From NCBI RefSeq assembly GCF_030272615.1, contig NC_081407.1, positions 146,507,744 to 146,567,743 on the forward strand: a stretch of DNA of 60,000 bases, given 5' to 3'. A program made the translations under genes and the position numbers. Positions 20,216 to 32,300 of this stretch are shown piece after piece (the first letter of the stretch is position 1; each line of letters opens with the position of its first letter). The notes beneath the pieces are model-generated. The model ran no database searches. It worked only from the letters and a program-made list of their open reading frames with translations, and had not been told where the DNA came from. This DNA comes from Cryptomeria japonica. Taxonomy: Eukaryota; Streptophyta; Pinopsida; Cupressales; Cupressaceae.

Positions 20216-22744
20216 TGTTAGACACAATGCACCACTGAGAGGGGGGTGAATCAGTGTTTCTTAATCTTTTTCCCTTTAACTAACTTATGTGTGTATACCA
20301 GTTATGGGATCTAACACAATGAAGACTTACTGGTTAGTGAGGAGACCAACACAAAATCAATCACACACAAAGGGACATCTCATAACACCGATATGTACGA
20401 GGAAAACCCAAGATGGGAAAAACCTCAGTGAGCAATGCTGCTAGAGTCTACTACTTCAATCCAGCCTCACAATCAAAACTCTTTTACAATGTTTAGGACT
20501 ACAACCCCTGATTTAGGGCACCAACCCAAGGAGCACCAACCCCTGATTTAGGGCATCAACCCAAGGAGCACCAACCCTTGACTTATTTATGGGCTACAAC
20601 CCAAAGGAGCTACAACCCATGCACCGAGCTACAACTCGGTGTTCACAAAAATAACTTCAAATAAAAAATTAATACTACTGTTACAAGTGAATCTTGTAAC
20701 CATCTCATATACCTCTCTCTTCCGATGAGACACCTTCTCAGCTATACCGACTCATTCTTCTGTTGCTTTCTTACCGATAAACTCTACTGGTTCACCTCTC
20801 CTCTACTCTGCTCTCCTGGATCTCCTCCTCTCTGCTTTGATCTTTACCGATACTATACTCTGTTAGTTCTATGTTTGCCTTCTCTGCAACTTCCTTCACT
20901 TCTGCTCTGCCGGTATGGACACTACCAGTTCTGCACTGCTACCAGTTGAACACTTCAACCTAGTTCTCCCTCACATTCAATCTCTTCTCTGATACTTGTT
21001 GAGTACTTGACTGATTTTCTCTTAACTGTAGAAGTAACACTTAATCTCTTCGCAACAACACTTTCTACTTCTATTCAACAACACTATCAATATCTTTGGC
21101 TTCCATATTTATAGTTTGGTTTTCCCGCCAAAAGCCAATTCAAATCTCAAGCGGTTAGGGTTTCCTCATCAACCTTGAGGAAAACCAAATCCAATCAGAT
21201 CTTGTTCGATCTGATCTCCCAGAAAGCAAACCATACATCTCTGTCATTAATGTGCCTTCCAATACACGTCTTCTAATCTTAGCAACCACGACCTCATCTC
21301 TATTAAAACACCATTAATGTTTCTGCTATTTCCTTCTCGAGTTCTTCTCACAATATGATCTTCTTTCTTAGATCCAAGCACCAACAACTCCCTGATTTGT
21401 CTCTGTTTCTCATTCTTCCTCGATCCGCACTCTTTTGATCCAATCCACAAATCACGAGATCCATATTAAGTGCACACTTGTAGAGGCAACTATCTGTGCA
21501 CGACACTCCACCGACCTCTGCATGCTTGCCACTTCATCTCCACATGGCTTCCATGTCGACATCCTCCTCTTCTTGAACAACTATGTTGGTATGGATTGGA
21601 TCACTGACCAATTCCATTACTGGGTTCATCTACCAGTATACTAATCCTGTCAGTTAAGCCCTCAAATCTGTCTATCATCAACCTTGCACTCTGCTTCTCT
21701 TCCGATGGACTACTCAATTGGTCAACACTCTTCCTAACCTGCCTTATACACATCTTCATCAGATGGGGAGTCTTTTGCATTTGCACCTTGTCCATATTAC
21801 CGGTGGACTTACATACCGGTAAACACTCTTGATGACACCATGTCATCAACCTTCCACAAACTCCATCTTCAATTAGGCCATTCTCCTCTATCTGCATCTG
21901 CTCAACTTTTCATTCCTCTTGATCAGCTCAGACCATATCTCAATTGGTTTGTCAAAGTGACAAACTCATCACTCTTTATCTATACCGGCATCTTAACATG
22001 CCTTCTCAGTCAGTCCAATGCATATCCCTGATTTCATGCACTTGAGGCATTCCTTTGATTCACCAGTAGATCCGGTTGTGAGCCTTCAAAACACCTGCAT
22101 TTGCCTCATCTTCCTTATCTCACATGACTATGATGCAAACTATGCATAATAGGAGATAAGCTCCACTTACCGGTGGGAGTGAGTCCTTGTCATCTACATC
22201 TTGTAGTGTGCTCATGTGGCTTCCCTATTTGTGCAGCAAAGCTTCAAACAAACGCATGTGATCCGGTGTTGGCACATTCACTATCAATCATCTCTTCACA
22301 TGGTGACTGCATCTTCATCCGGTGGGAGTCCTATTGTTCTACAACCTCACAACACACCGGTGACCTGTTCATTCTTCTCCTCTAGTGTTGACATGATTTA
22401 TGTAACATTCTGCTTCTTCAACACAAACAACATCCAAGAATCCTGCCTATTGTCAACACTCCACTTAATAGTTGACATACTCTCTTTACTGGCGATACAC
22501 TGTATCAGTACTGATAACCTTACCATTTCATCCACATAAGTCAGGCACTAACTCGTGTACCGGTGACACCAGTGATTATTCTTCTGAGTGGCATGCTCTT
22601 TCTTACCTTACCGGTGTTTTGCAACAAAGGTGATATCAAAGATATCTCAACCTGTACTCATCCTTAACATTGTTGCATATATATCTCTCATACCAGTAGT
22701 CATCCCATACCGATTGACATCAATGACAACCCAATGTCAACTCA
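20216..22744 (-). repeat. 3' LTR of element C
   Basis: This 2529-bp LTR reads TGAGTTGACATTGGG...GTGTCTAACA on the minus strand. It aligns with 27366-28367 plus 58864-60000 and more distantly with the solo LTR at 4534-7173. It holds two copies of a roughly 36-bp repeat at 20500-20575 (core gatttagggcaccaaccc) that are reduced in the 5' LTR. ACCGGT and its CpG-decay variants ACCAGT and ACTGGT are frequent. It has no coding content. Confidence 0.87.
21106..21133 (-). promoter_or_regulatory. E2F-like site and TATA box in the 3' LTR of element C
   Basis: On the minus strand TTTTGGCGGGAAAA (21120-21133) is followed by accaaac and then TATAAATA (21106-21113). The arrangement matches that in the solo LTR at 6317-6343. 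The partner copy in the 5' LTR (28231-28258) keeps TATAAATA, but the E2F-like site has decayed to TTTTCGCAGGAAAA. Confidence 0.6.
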
Positions 22745-23865
22745 TGTAGTATCCGACATACTACATAATCCTTCTCCCCCTTTCTATAATCTATGGATTC
22801 TCACACATGTAGCATGTTGTATACTTACAAAATCCTTCTCCCCCTTTGACAACAATGGCAAAGAGAACTGTCAGGGTATCATTCCTCCTTGAAGTTACCA
22901 GGCACTAACAAAATTCTTTCTCCTCCTTTGATACCGATTGTTACAAATTATTACATCCTCAAGTCACAACACTTGAGATGGAAGACTCAACTTATCATCT
23001 GACACCAATTGAGCATGCAAATTTTATACCATTTGTTAATATACTCAATTGTAGAGGGATGTGTCAGTGAATACTACACACCTACCAGTCAGACTGCATC
23101 ACCTCCTATTTGATCCCAAATTTCTTTAGAATCAAGTGTGATTGTACTATCAATACAACCAACCAAATGACAAGTAGATACCCATAACAATGAAGTTCTC
23201 CAGGTATTCCTACTGTAACTTCCATCATCTACAATTTGGGCAATCATTGTACTTACACTTTCAAGTTCAAGCATGCCGATCTTGCATCATAACCACTTGA
23301 ACTCCCCCTGAGTCATACATCTCAGGTTCTCAACTCCGACGAGGTCTAATACTGGGGCTCCACTCATCTCCGTATATTGGTTGAGCTGTACATATGTGAT
23401 CATTTGATGATCTTTAGCTCCATCATATCCACCACAGCCTATGACATGATCCTGAATCCACACAATGCCATACAATGACATCACCATGCCATAATTAAAT
23501 CGGTTGGCCCAAAGACATGCATGCCTGCATGATCAATAACCAGGCCAATCATGCATCATTCAGGTCTTTTCCAATACCGCCTAAGACATAATCTCCACAT
23601 TCCATGCTACTGGGGCTATTGCAATGATCTCCACCCTCACTGTCTTACATAACCTACAAGTACCTGTTAGCATTCATGTCGGTAACATCCTGCACATACC
23701 GGTCTCCTGTACCAGTTCACTATCACTACCATCCTGTGACTCCTGACCATTGTGTCACTTTGTATCTAATTCCAATTAATATCTCATCATACTTTGACAC
23801 ATCAGTAGTGATCCAACTCTAATCTGTAGGTGTGTAGTCAAGGCAACCTCTACACACTTTATCAT
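22745..23865 (-). other. Non-coding tail of element C with repeated purine tracts
   Basis: There is no recognisable domain. On the minus strand the purine tract AAAGGGGGAGAAGG lies at 22770-22783, 25 bases from the LTR. A near copy lies at 22832-22845 and a weaker third at about 22907-22920. The short frames at 23089-23274 and 23287-23487 show no family I know. Confidence 0.55.
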
Positions 23866-24324
23866 CTAATTTTCTTCTTTCATATCAGCAGTACCTTGTT
23901 CTTCCAAGTGTTCTTCTTCATTGAGCGAGTGAATGATCTTATCAGCATTTAGCTCCCCCTGAGGTCCTAGATCTCCTCTAAGCCTTAAGAGATATTGCCT
24001 ATGAATTGACTGCACAGTGTCGGTCCATCTTCCTCCATACCTTCTTGGTCTCATTTTCATCCCCTTTTCAATCCGGGGAGCAGGTTTCTTCTTCTCCTGC
24101 TGATTGATCCTTTTACTTCTAGATTCTGCATCACAGCCAGAAGTAGTGCTATAGTAGCACACAACATCCATCCCAACTACATGATTGGGGAATCTCTTAG
24201 CATGTCGATTAGACCATCTTCTTCTGGCCATCCCATTGTATCATGTTGTCGGAACTGGTGGACCCCTTGATATTATGGGAACAAAATCTCTTCTACTTTT
24301 GTTCCATGCAATATTTTGTCTCTC
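23866..24324 (-). pseudogene. C-terminal tail of element C gag
   Basis: Downstream (minus) of the solo LTR insertion the gag frame resumes with ERQNIAWNKSRRDFVPI. After one stop it runs as a 121-residue arginine-rich tail (MARRRWSNRHAKRFPNHVVG, then RPRRYGGRWTDTVQSIHRQY), ending in an acidic end (HSLNEEEHLEEQG). Basic tails after zinc knuckles are common in Gag and suggest nucleic-acid binding. No named domain is recognised. Confidence 0.55.
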
Positions 24325-24329
24325 ATATG

Positions 24330-25472
24330 TGTGTGTGTGAAAAGTGGACCTGGATCTGTATCTGCAAGACACAACACTTCAATTAAGTCATTAGATGCAT
24401 GGCTAGTAAATCAATAATCAACGAATAATAAACCATTACAAAGCGACCCATTTCCTTCTAGTAGATGCGAGTTTAAATTGCTCTCAGATTTCTAAGCTAT
24501 CCAGTGACTAGACAACACCTAAACGAAGGATTTTTAAATCTATATGAGCATGAATTCAAGCTAGATGGATGCAAGATTTAAGCTAGATGAATAAAAGATA
24601 TGCAAGATTAATCTATCATGATTTAAGCAATATTAAGCTAAATGATTTAAGCAATATGAAATAATTAATATGCAATATCTCAATGCAAATTCTCAATAAA
24701 CCTAGTGCAAAAACAACATAATAATAATACATTCTCCAGGATCTTTTTGAATGAGACATGAGAGCCTGAATTTATAGAAAATTTAGAAAGAAACCAACGG
24801 CTGAAAATGATGATGAGCGGTCAAGATTTTTCAAGAGAAAGCACAATCCAGGTGAATTGATGTGATTGGATGCTTTTCTCAGTTTTAAAGGAAATTGAAC
24901 TAAAATTAAGATTAAATCAAGAAAAAACTGATTTATTCTCTATTTCATTCAATTTTAATATTTAATTGTTTTAATTGCTTTCTTTGAGATTATTCATCAA
25001 TTTTTAATTTGTTTTTCAAGATTATCTCCAATTGATTTCTTTTCTCAAATTTTTAATTCTTTTTTGGTCAATTAATTCCTTTTTTGATTTATTTCCATTT
25101 TTGAAGATTTGTGCTCATAATTTCCAATTCCTCTTTCTTGATTTGTTTCCCTTTTTGAAGATTTGTGGCAAATTGATTTATTTTCAAATTAATTCCTCTT
25201 TTTGATGATTTAATGGCAGATTGATTTATTTAATTAAATATGCAAAAGATATTTAATTAAAATAAATAAGATAATTGTTTAAAATGATTTACTTGGAATG
25301 ATTTAATTAATTAAATAAATATATTGAGTTGATTAATTTTGCCATGTGACATTTGATGATTAAAGAATTATTTATGTGCTCAAGATTTATTTAATTGCCT
25401 TTGGTTAGGACCTTGGTGACGTTGTCGAGATTAGGGGCCCATGGTTTAGATGACCATTTTTAGGGTATTACA
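24330..25472 (-). mobile_element. Solo LTR inserted in gag of element C
   Basis: The 1143-bp insert has a perfect 5-bp TSD, atatg, at 24325-24329 and 25473-25477. On the minus strand it starts TGTAATACCCTAAAAATGG and ends with repeated CA (…CACACACACA). It has no ORF. The middle (24900-25400) is very AT-rich with repeats of 'tttttgaagatttgtg' and 'attgattt' type. It is unrelated to the LTRs of A-F as far as I can see. Confidence 0.87.
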
Positions 25473-25477
25473 ATATG

Positions 25478-26735
25478 CTCTATATCCATTTCTATGTTGA
25501 GCATAGCTATTAAACCGATAGTCATGTGACTGCAAGTTAATTCTTCTGCATTTATGACTTTTATGACCAAAGCCATTACACCTCCAACATATGACATTAT
25601 TGTTTCTAGGAAGAACATACTGTCTATTCCTAGACATCATTTTGCATTCATCTTCCCTATGGCTGTATTCCTTGCATGCAAAACAATAACCAAAAAGAGG
25701 AGGCACATTACTTACAAATTTGTTTTGCCAGGCTTGAGGAGACCTTACCAGTTTAATGTTTCCATTTGTGCTTCTCTGGGTGTGAATCTTGGATTTTCCG
25801 CATCCTGTAGCTCTTCCATCCATTTTCTCCTTTTCCCATACATGCTTTGTCTTGTGGACATCAACATTTCCTTGTCTTCTATCGGGAGGAGGTCTTATGT
25901 GTTGTCTTCTCATGTTCTTTCTTTCGGTGAAGTCGCCTTCTCTCAACTTCCCTTTTCCTTTTGGATCTGTATGATTCCTTCTTGCAGCATATCGGACTGT
26001 GAAGGTTTGTCCTTTGCCTTTTCCATTTGAGGAGACAAACTGGAAGTCTTTTAGAGAAGTTTCCTTGCTAGTGGAGTATTCACTAGCACCACATCCTAGT
26101 CCTCCATTGTCTTTGGAATGTTTTTGTAGGCTTAACATCCTATCCAAGGCTTCAGTGCCACCATCATATTTCTTTCTCAATTTAAGCTCATCTTGGCACT
26201 TATCCAACTCTAATGTGAGTTTTGCAACTTCATCCTTAAGAGCATGACACCCCTTTCCTTTAGTCTCCACCTCTTTCTCTAACACTTTGCACCTACAACT
26301 ATTGGTATCCGGATCTGATCTGGATTCCACATTCACATTCTTAGCATCAACCACTTGTGCTTTCAGATTGGCAAGGGCTAACTCTGATTCTTGAAGACTA
26401 TTGACCAACCGGTTCTATTCCATAATAGCAACATTCTTGAACATCTTGTATTCTTTCCTTGGAATCTCTATTTCACTTTCCTTAGAGTCCAAGACTTATT
26501 TCAAGCCATCAATCAATCTTTTTGCCTCTTCTAGTTCAGTGGTCAATAAACCAACCTTTTGGTTTGATTCTTCAAGGTAGGTTCTCAATTGGCTGCAATC
26601 CTCATGAACTGATCTTTTGTAGTTTTTAAATTTATTTCTAACATTTTGCAGCTCTTTTTGAGCACTTACCAATTCACACTAAAGATCTACTTCTGCATCT
26701 TCTTCTTCTTCATCATCATTTCCAAATAGATCTTG
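25478..26735 (-). pseudogene. Gag of element C: coiled coil and two zinc knuckles
   Basis: The main frame (25446-26408; its last codons lie in the solo LTR) begins with a heptad-like coiled coil (QESELALANLKAQVVDAK, then LKDEVAKLTLELDKCQDELK). It then has a conserved LDRMLSLQK...GGLG motif, as in plant Copia Gag, and a basic linker. It ends in two CX2CX4HX4C knuckles: CFACKEYSHREDEC (about 25643-25684) and CWRCNGFGHKSHKC (about 25549-25590). The coiled coil extends upstream to 26735 through three stops. Gag would coat the RNA and form the particle. The reading continues past the solo LTR without loss of frame. Confidence 0.8.
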
Positions 26736-27292
26736 TCAGCTACATCTATCTACCTTGTCTCCTTCCTCTTCATCTTCTTCAAGGTCACTACCAAACACAT
26801 CATACTGGTGGGATCTATCTGCATTATCCCCTTTTGATGTGTGATTCTCAATGTCTGTCTCATGGGCCATGAAGAGATGAGTCTCCTCATCACCATTGCT
26901 ACTGCAACACTCTGATATGCCTTTGTCATCTGCACATGTATCTGCTATAGTGTTCTTCTCACTCTCACAAGCTGATCCAGCAGTGCAGGGTTCATCTCCA
27001 CAAAAATTCTTCAATCTTTCCTGTAAGCTTTTTGTCGATTTATATCTGTCCACCCGCGAGGAGACATCATCTGTTAACCCACAAAGAATAGCCTTTCTAG
27101 ATGTTTCATTGCATTGGTTTCTTCTTCTGCATCTGAATCGGTGGGAGAACAAACTTTACTAAGGCAACCATTTACAACAAACATCCAGACATCATACCCT
27201 AGAGAGGATAAGTGAACTTCCATTCTACAACTCCAAATGCAATAGTTAGACCCATTAAACACTGGAGTAGGGATTGACACTAAACAAACCAT
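26736..27292 (-). pseudogene. N-terminal gag of element C
   Basis: The likely start ATG is at 27290-27292, about 60 bases past the primer site. It reads VSIPTPVFNGSNYCIWSCRM and EVHLSSLGYDVW, the DUF4219/UBN2-type N-terminus of Copia Gag ('F.G.NY..W...M...L'). A frameshift near 27080-27150 moves to the 26736-27152 frame: KAILCGLTDDVSSRVDRYKS, then an acidic stretch with LEEDEEEGDKVD. The UBN2 core is shorter than usual, implying an internal deletion. Confidence 0.78.
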
Positions 27293-27351
27293 TGTGTCCT
27301 TAAGCCATAATCTACCCAAGCGAGAGAAAGCTTGATAAACAGGGTACCTAT

Positions 27352-27363
27352 GCTCTGATACCA
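27352..27363 (-). promoter_or_regulatory. Primer binding site of element C
   Basis: The minus strand reads TGGTATCAGAGC two bases past the 5' LTR end. It is a perfect tRNA-Met type site and fixes the element's orientation. Confidence 0.88.
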
Positions 27364-27365
27364 AT

Positions 27366-28367
27366 TGGTAGACATAATGCACCACTAAGAGGAGGGTGAA
27401 TAAGTGGTTCTTAATCTTTTTCCCTTTAACTAACTTATCTGTGTATACTAGTTATGAGATCTAACACAATGCAGACTTACCGATTAGTGAGGTGACCAAC
27501 ACAAAAGCAATCACACACAAAGGGACATCTCATAACACCAGTATGTACGAGGAAGACCCAAGATGGGAAAACCTCGGTGAGCAATGTTGTTGGAGTCTAC
27601 TACTCCAATACAACCTCACAATAAAAACTTTGTTACAATGTTTAGGGCTACAACCCAAGGAGCTACAACCCCTGATTTAGGGCACCAACCCTTGACTTAT
27701 TTATGGGCTACAACCCAAAGGAGCTACAATCCCTACACCAAGATATAACCCAATGTTCACAAAGATAACTTCAAATACAAAATTAATACTACTGTTACAA
27801 GTGAATCTTGTAACCATCTCATATACCTCTCTTTGTCAATGAGACACCTTCTCAACTATACTTGCTCATTCTTTTGCTACTCTCATCTGCTGCTTCCTTG
27901 CCAATAAACTCTACCGGTTCACCTCTCCTCTATTCTGATCTACTAGATCTCGTCCTCTCTCCTGATCTTAACCGGTACTATACTCTGTCGATTCTATGTA
28001 TACCTTCTCTGCAACTTCCTTCACTTCTGCTCTGCCGGTATACACACTACCGGTTCTACACTACTACCAATTGAACACTTCAACCTGGTTCTCCCTCACA
28101 TTCAGTCTCTTCTCAAATACTTGTTGAGTACTTCATGGGTTTTCTCTTACATGCAAAAGTAACACTTAATCTCTTCACAATAGCACTTTCTACTTCTATT
28201 TAGCAACACTATCAATATATTTGGCTTCCATATTTATAGCCTGGTTTTCCTGCGAAAACCCAATTCAAATCTTAGGTGGTTAGGGTTTCCTCATCAACCT
28301 CGAGGCAAACCAAATCCAATTAGATCTTGTCCAATTTGATCTCCTAGACATCAAATTGTACATCTCT
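27366..28367 (-). repeat. 5' LTR of element C, first segment
   Basis: This aligns with 20216 to about 21235 of the 3' LTR. In the first roughly 150 bp I count about 14 differences. It is cut at 28367 by element D; the five bases before D (28363-28367) are tctct. A TATAAATA lies at 28231-28238 on the minus strand. Confidence 0.88.
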
Positions 28368-29148
28368 TGTTAGGATTCCCAAAGATACTGAGAGGGGGGG
28401 GGGGTGAATCAGTATCTAACCGGTTAAGTGATTTTCTGAGCTTATTAAGTAAATTGCATTCCAAAACAGTGTATCGGTAAACAAAAATTAATGCAGTAAA
28501 TAAGAACAATGAACACAACATAGAAAGCACACCATAACACAATATTTTTGGCGAGGAAACCCGGTGTGGGAAAAACCTTGGTGGGATTTGTGACCCACAA
28601 TATTCGCTCACTGGCCAATAAGTGAATATTACATACAAAAGATGGGGGCCTGCACATGCAGGAAGGCCAAGTGCCTAGAGCTCACTGCTCAAATACAAAG
28701 GGAAGTCTCACTGACTTACAAAAATGGATTATAGAAATACAAAGTGATGTATTGCTACAAAAAGCATATGCTATGCCAGATTCAGTACCGGTTTAAGTTC
28801 TTGCAATAATTATAAAGCTTACATCAATATTCACTCCTCATATCCATGTTTTATCCTTTTCATACATCTTACAAAATGATCCTAGAAGATCTCATACTTA
28901 TATGAGTCTTATTACAATATGCCATGTTGGCTTACAAAAAGATATTAAAATTAAATACATTAAGCAGTAAACAAAATCATGTCGACTTAGGGTGCCGGTA
29001 ACCATCTTGGTCGTTGCCGGTGGACTATCTGTCGGTGTGGAGTCTGTTGGTGCCAGTGCCTGTCGGTGTCATAAGATTGCAAGGTTGCCATCAATGACAA
29101 TACCTTCAATCACCTACAATTTCTCATTGGAGTGTGCATTTGCCAACA
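28368..29148 (-). repeat. 3' LTR of element D
   Basis: This 781-bp LTR reads TGTTGGCAAATG...GGGAATCCTAACA on the minus strand. On the plus strand it contains an 11-base G run (28394-28404) inside the motif agag-G(n)-tgaatcag. Compared with the right LTR it differs at a few percent of positions, many of them CpG-type transitions. Confidence 0.92.
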
Positions 29149-29160
29149 ATCTCCCCCTTT
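29149..29160 (-). promoter_or_regulatory. Polypurine tract of element D
   Basis: The minus strand reads AAAGGGGGAGAT directly before the 3' LTR. This is the plus-strand primer site and proves the orientation. A nearly identical tract is present in element C. Confidence 0.88.
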
Positions 29161-29359
29161 GGCATTGATGGCGACACTCATGAGAAAAAGCCAAAATTGT
29201 GTCCAAAAAGTGTTGTCAAAAAATCAAAACGTTGTTACCAAAACTGTGTGCTCCCCCTGAGTAGATTATCTCTTCTATCATTCATTTCCCATCCTACTAC
29301 TCCTTACTCCTTTTTCTCATCCTCTACTACTCCCCCTTTGGCATCAATGACAAAGGTTG

Positions 29360-32300
29360 TCAATTAATGTCAATTGAGTGTAGTTCCTGTCTGGATCCCT
29401 GCAACCGGTGGGTTACAATCTGATACAAATCCGCTAATGCAAAAGTTAGGTTGTTACTAAACCTCTCACTTTCCTTTAGTGTTGCTTCTGTCCTTTGAAT
29501 GGTATCGGTGAGTATGTGCATTTTCTCTTCCGGTGTCTTAAGTCCTGGAACAAGAGCCTTTGAAATCTCTTTTCTCAAAGAGATGAGGATGTCTAGTTTA
29601 GAACCTAGTCTACATTTCAGTTCCTTTGCCTTCAATTTTAATCTCTCCTTATCTTTTTCAAGTTTTTCAATTTTCTCTTCAAAGCCTGCAATTTCCTATT
29701 CTACTACCGATATGGAGTCTGATGAACCTATTAGATTATCAGCAATGTCATTGATTTCCTTTTGTGCTATGTTGATCTCTTTATCTATATCCTTTGTCAA
29801 AATGTTTGTCTTGCATGAATCTTTGTACAATTTCTTGAAGTCCATTATTGTCTTTCCTAGTACCGGTAATAATGTATCAATATGTTCCTTACATCTGTTT
29901 ATTGACTCTACAAAGAATTTTTCCTTCTCTTTATTCATTTTCTCTCTGAAAGTCTCCTCATTAATCTGATCAATTGTTAGTAGATTGCCAGTTATGTATT
30001 TAGACAATGTGTCTAATTGGCTTAAAGAATCTTTATTTTCTATATTACACTTGGGTGCAATCATCTTCAAAATTGGTAAGGTGTCATCAATTGCCTTGTA
30101 TGCAAGTGCATTGCAATCAGTTATTTTCTTAATAGAATCAAGCAATAACTCTGTTACATTTGTTGGTCTAAATTCTGTCAGTGAAGAACCAGATGATTGA
30201 CCAACTACCTTAACAATTTGTAATCCACCAGTGTGAGTAACCTCTTTGCTTATGGTGACCTCTGGTAGGTTAGTTTGAGTTTGCATCTCTACAAGTAAGG
30301 GTTTTGGTTTCTCAGCTAATGTTGGTGCCACAGTCTCTACATTAACCTTTACCTCATCCTTCTTCTCTTTTGATTTCTCAGTGTGTACCTCTGCCTGTTT
30401 CTTAGAGCTTTCCACTGCCGGTTTTTCTGATTGTGACTCTGTGTTTTCTATTGGTTTCTCTCTGTTTACCTCTAAATTGTCTACTATCGGTAACTTAGTA
30501 GCCAATTTCTCAGTAGGTTTTCCAGTATGTACATCAGTCTTTCCAATAACCAAGGGATCAGTTGACTGTTTAGTTTGTTGCTCAGCCCCAATTTCAATGT
30601 TTCCACCTGTGTCCTCAACATTTGTCTCAACTGTAATGTTTTCTGCCAGTGGCTCAGTTGCCACATTTCTCTTCTTAGTTGTTTCTTTATCGACCACAAT
30701 GTTGACTTCTTGTGTGTCAATTTTCATTGTATACAACACCTTTGAATCAATATTGGTGTCTTCATGTGTTGTCTCCATACTCTTCACATTCTCTGTTGCT
30801 GGTGGTGTATCAATATTTACAACCGGTGGAGTATCAAAAGGAGGTGGGGGCAAGTTATCTGTTACCTTTATGCTCGGAGGATCACCTACCTTGCCTTTAC
30901 CTTTATCCTTGTCCTTTTGATAGACTTTGAAAGTCTTTGGTCGTTTAAGCTCTTCTTGTTTTTCCTTCTCAATAAAGAAGATATCCCATTTGTCTGTTGT
31001 TTCTTCAGATATCTCATTAACTCTGCCAGCCATTAATGCTACATGTTGGTGACCGGTGGAAAATACACTCCGGTTAGCCTCACTTATTAGTTCATCAATC
31101 TCTTCAGCTGATCTTACTGGGTGAACTGCAAGTAATTTCTCTACCTTTATCTTTTTGTCTGGTTCAACAATTGCTAACCTACTTGCTTCTAACCTTCTAT
31201 ACAAGTCATTAGGTAGATCATTTACAACTTCTATAAAAAATTTCTTGTAGATATCTAAGTGTAGGATAACACTATTTTCTATGCTTTCCTTTTCCTCATT
31301 TTAAAATGTATTATACAACTTGCTGTTATTTGACAAGTTACCATCTTCAGTTATTTCATTTAAAAGGTTGTCTAAGGGAGGGACAACTTGCTTTTCTTTC
31401 TTCTTTCTTGGTGTCATCTTCTTTACCGAAGGCCTTACTGCCTGTTGTTTCAGTCTTGTTCTCTTGGGTGCAGGAGAGGGTACCAGTGAGGGTTTTCTTT
31501 TTCTTTCTACCCTTTTAAACTCTGTCAGTATTTCATTGTCAGAGGAGGTAGCAACCGGTGAAATATGTCATTCCGGTTGTAATCCTTCCAAGTAACTCTC
31601 CTTAATACCAGTTTTATTCAATATATCTTCCTTAATTGCTTTTGCCTGCCTTGTTCCCTTTCTAATTGTCTGTTTAGTTTTCTTTATCCTTTTCTGTGAT
31701 TGAATTTTGCTTTCAATGGTTTCTGTATTTCCAAATACTTTTTTTGTTGGTTCTTTAGGGGCTTCCAGAAGGGCTTTAGCATAATTTCAATTATGTTCTC
31801 GTCTGCCTCATAACCCATCTCTGTAACCCAAACTATCCTTGGAACCACTGCCTCCATCCAAATTTCATCTTTCTTTATAACAAAGCATATCTCCTTTTGA
31901 AATTTGTCAACTATAGCTTGAGATAGTCTTATCTTAGTTTTCATTCTAGCCTTCAGTGCCTGAAAATGTTCAATTATGTTCTTCTCTCTGTCATCTCCCA
32001 TGTTGTTTAGAATATCCAAAAGTTGTTTTACTATAGGTATGTCAAATCTAAAATCCTTTTTACCAATACCGGGAACTTCCTTGGTGATATATAGTAATAG
32101 ACATACAAGTAAGTTGTCAAATCTGAATGTACATTTCTTGTCACCTTTGATTTTCTTCAAATTGTCTATTAGTTCATCTTTTAAGCATTTGCATATGTCA
32201 ATCTTTGCATAACTATTTACCATGTCATAAGCACTTTTGATACATAAGCTAGAAACAGAGTTTAATCTGTTGGCATGTGTAGCCTTGTATCCAAGAATCA

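Noticed and set aside
25554-26030. A 158-residue plus-strand frame
   Set aside because: It is antisense to the zinc-knuckle end of the C gag, whose CCHC motifs fix the minus strand as coding.
30381-30920. A 179-residue plus-strand frame and others on the plus strand across 29500-31600
   Set aside because: They are antisense to the long second ORF of D, low in complexity (Ser/Val/Phe-rich mirror of a Glu/Thr/Lys-rich protein) and have no domain.
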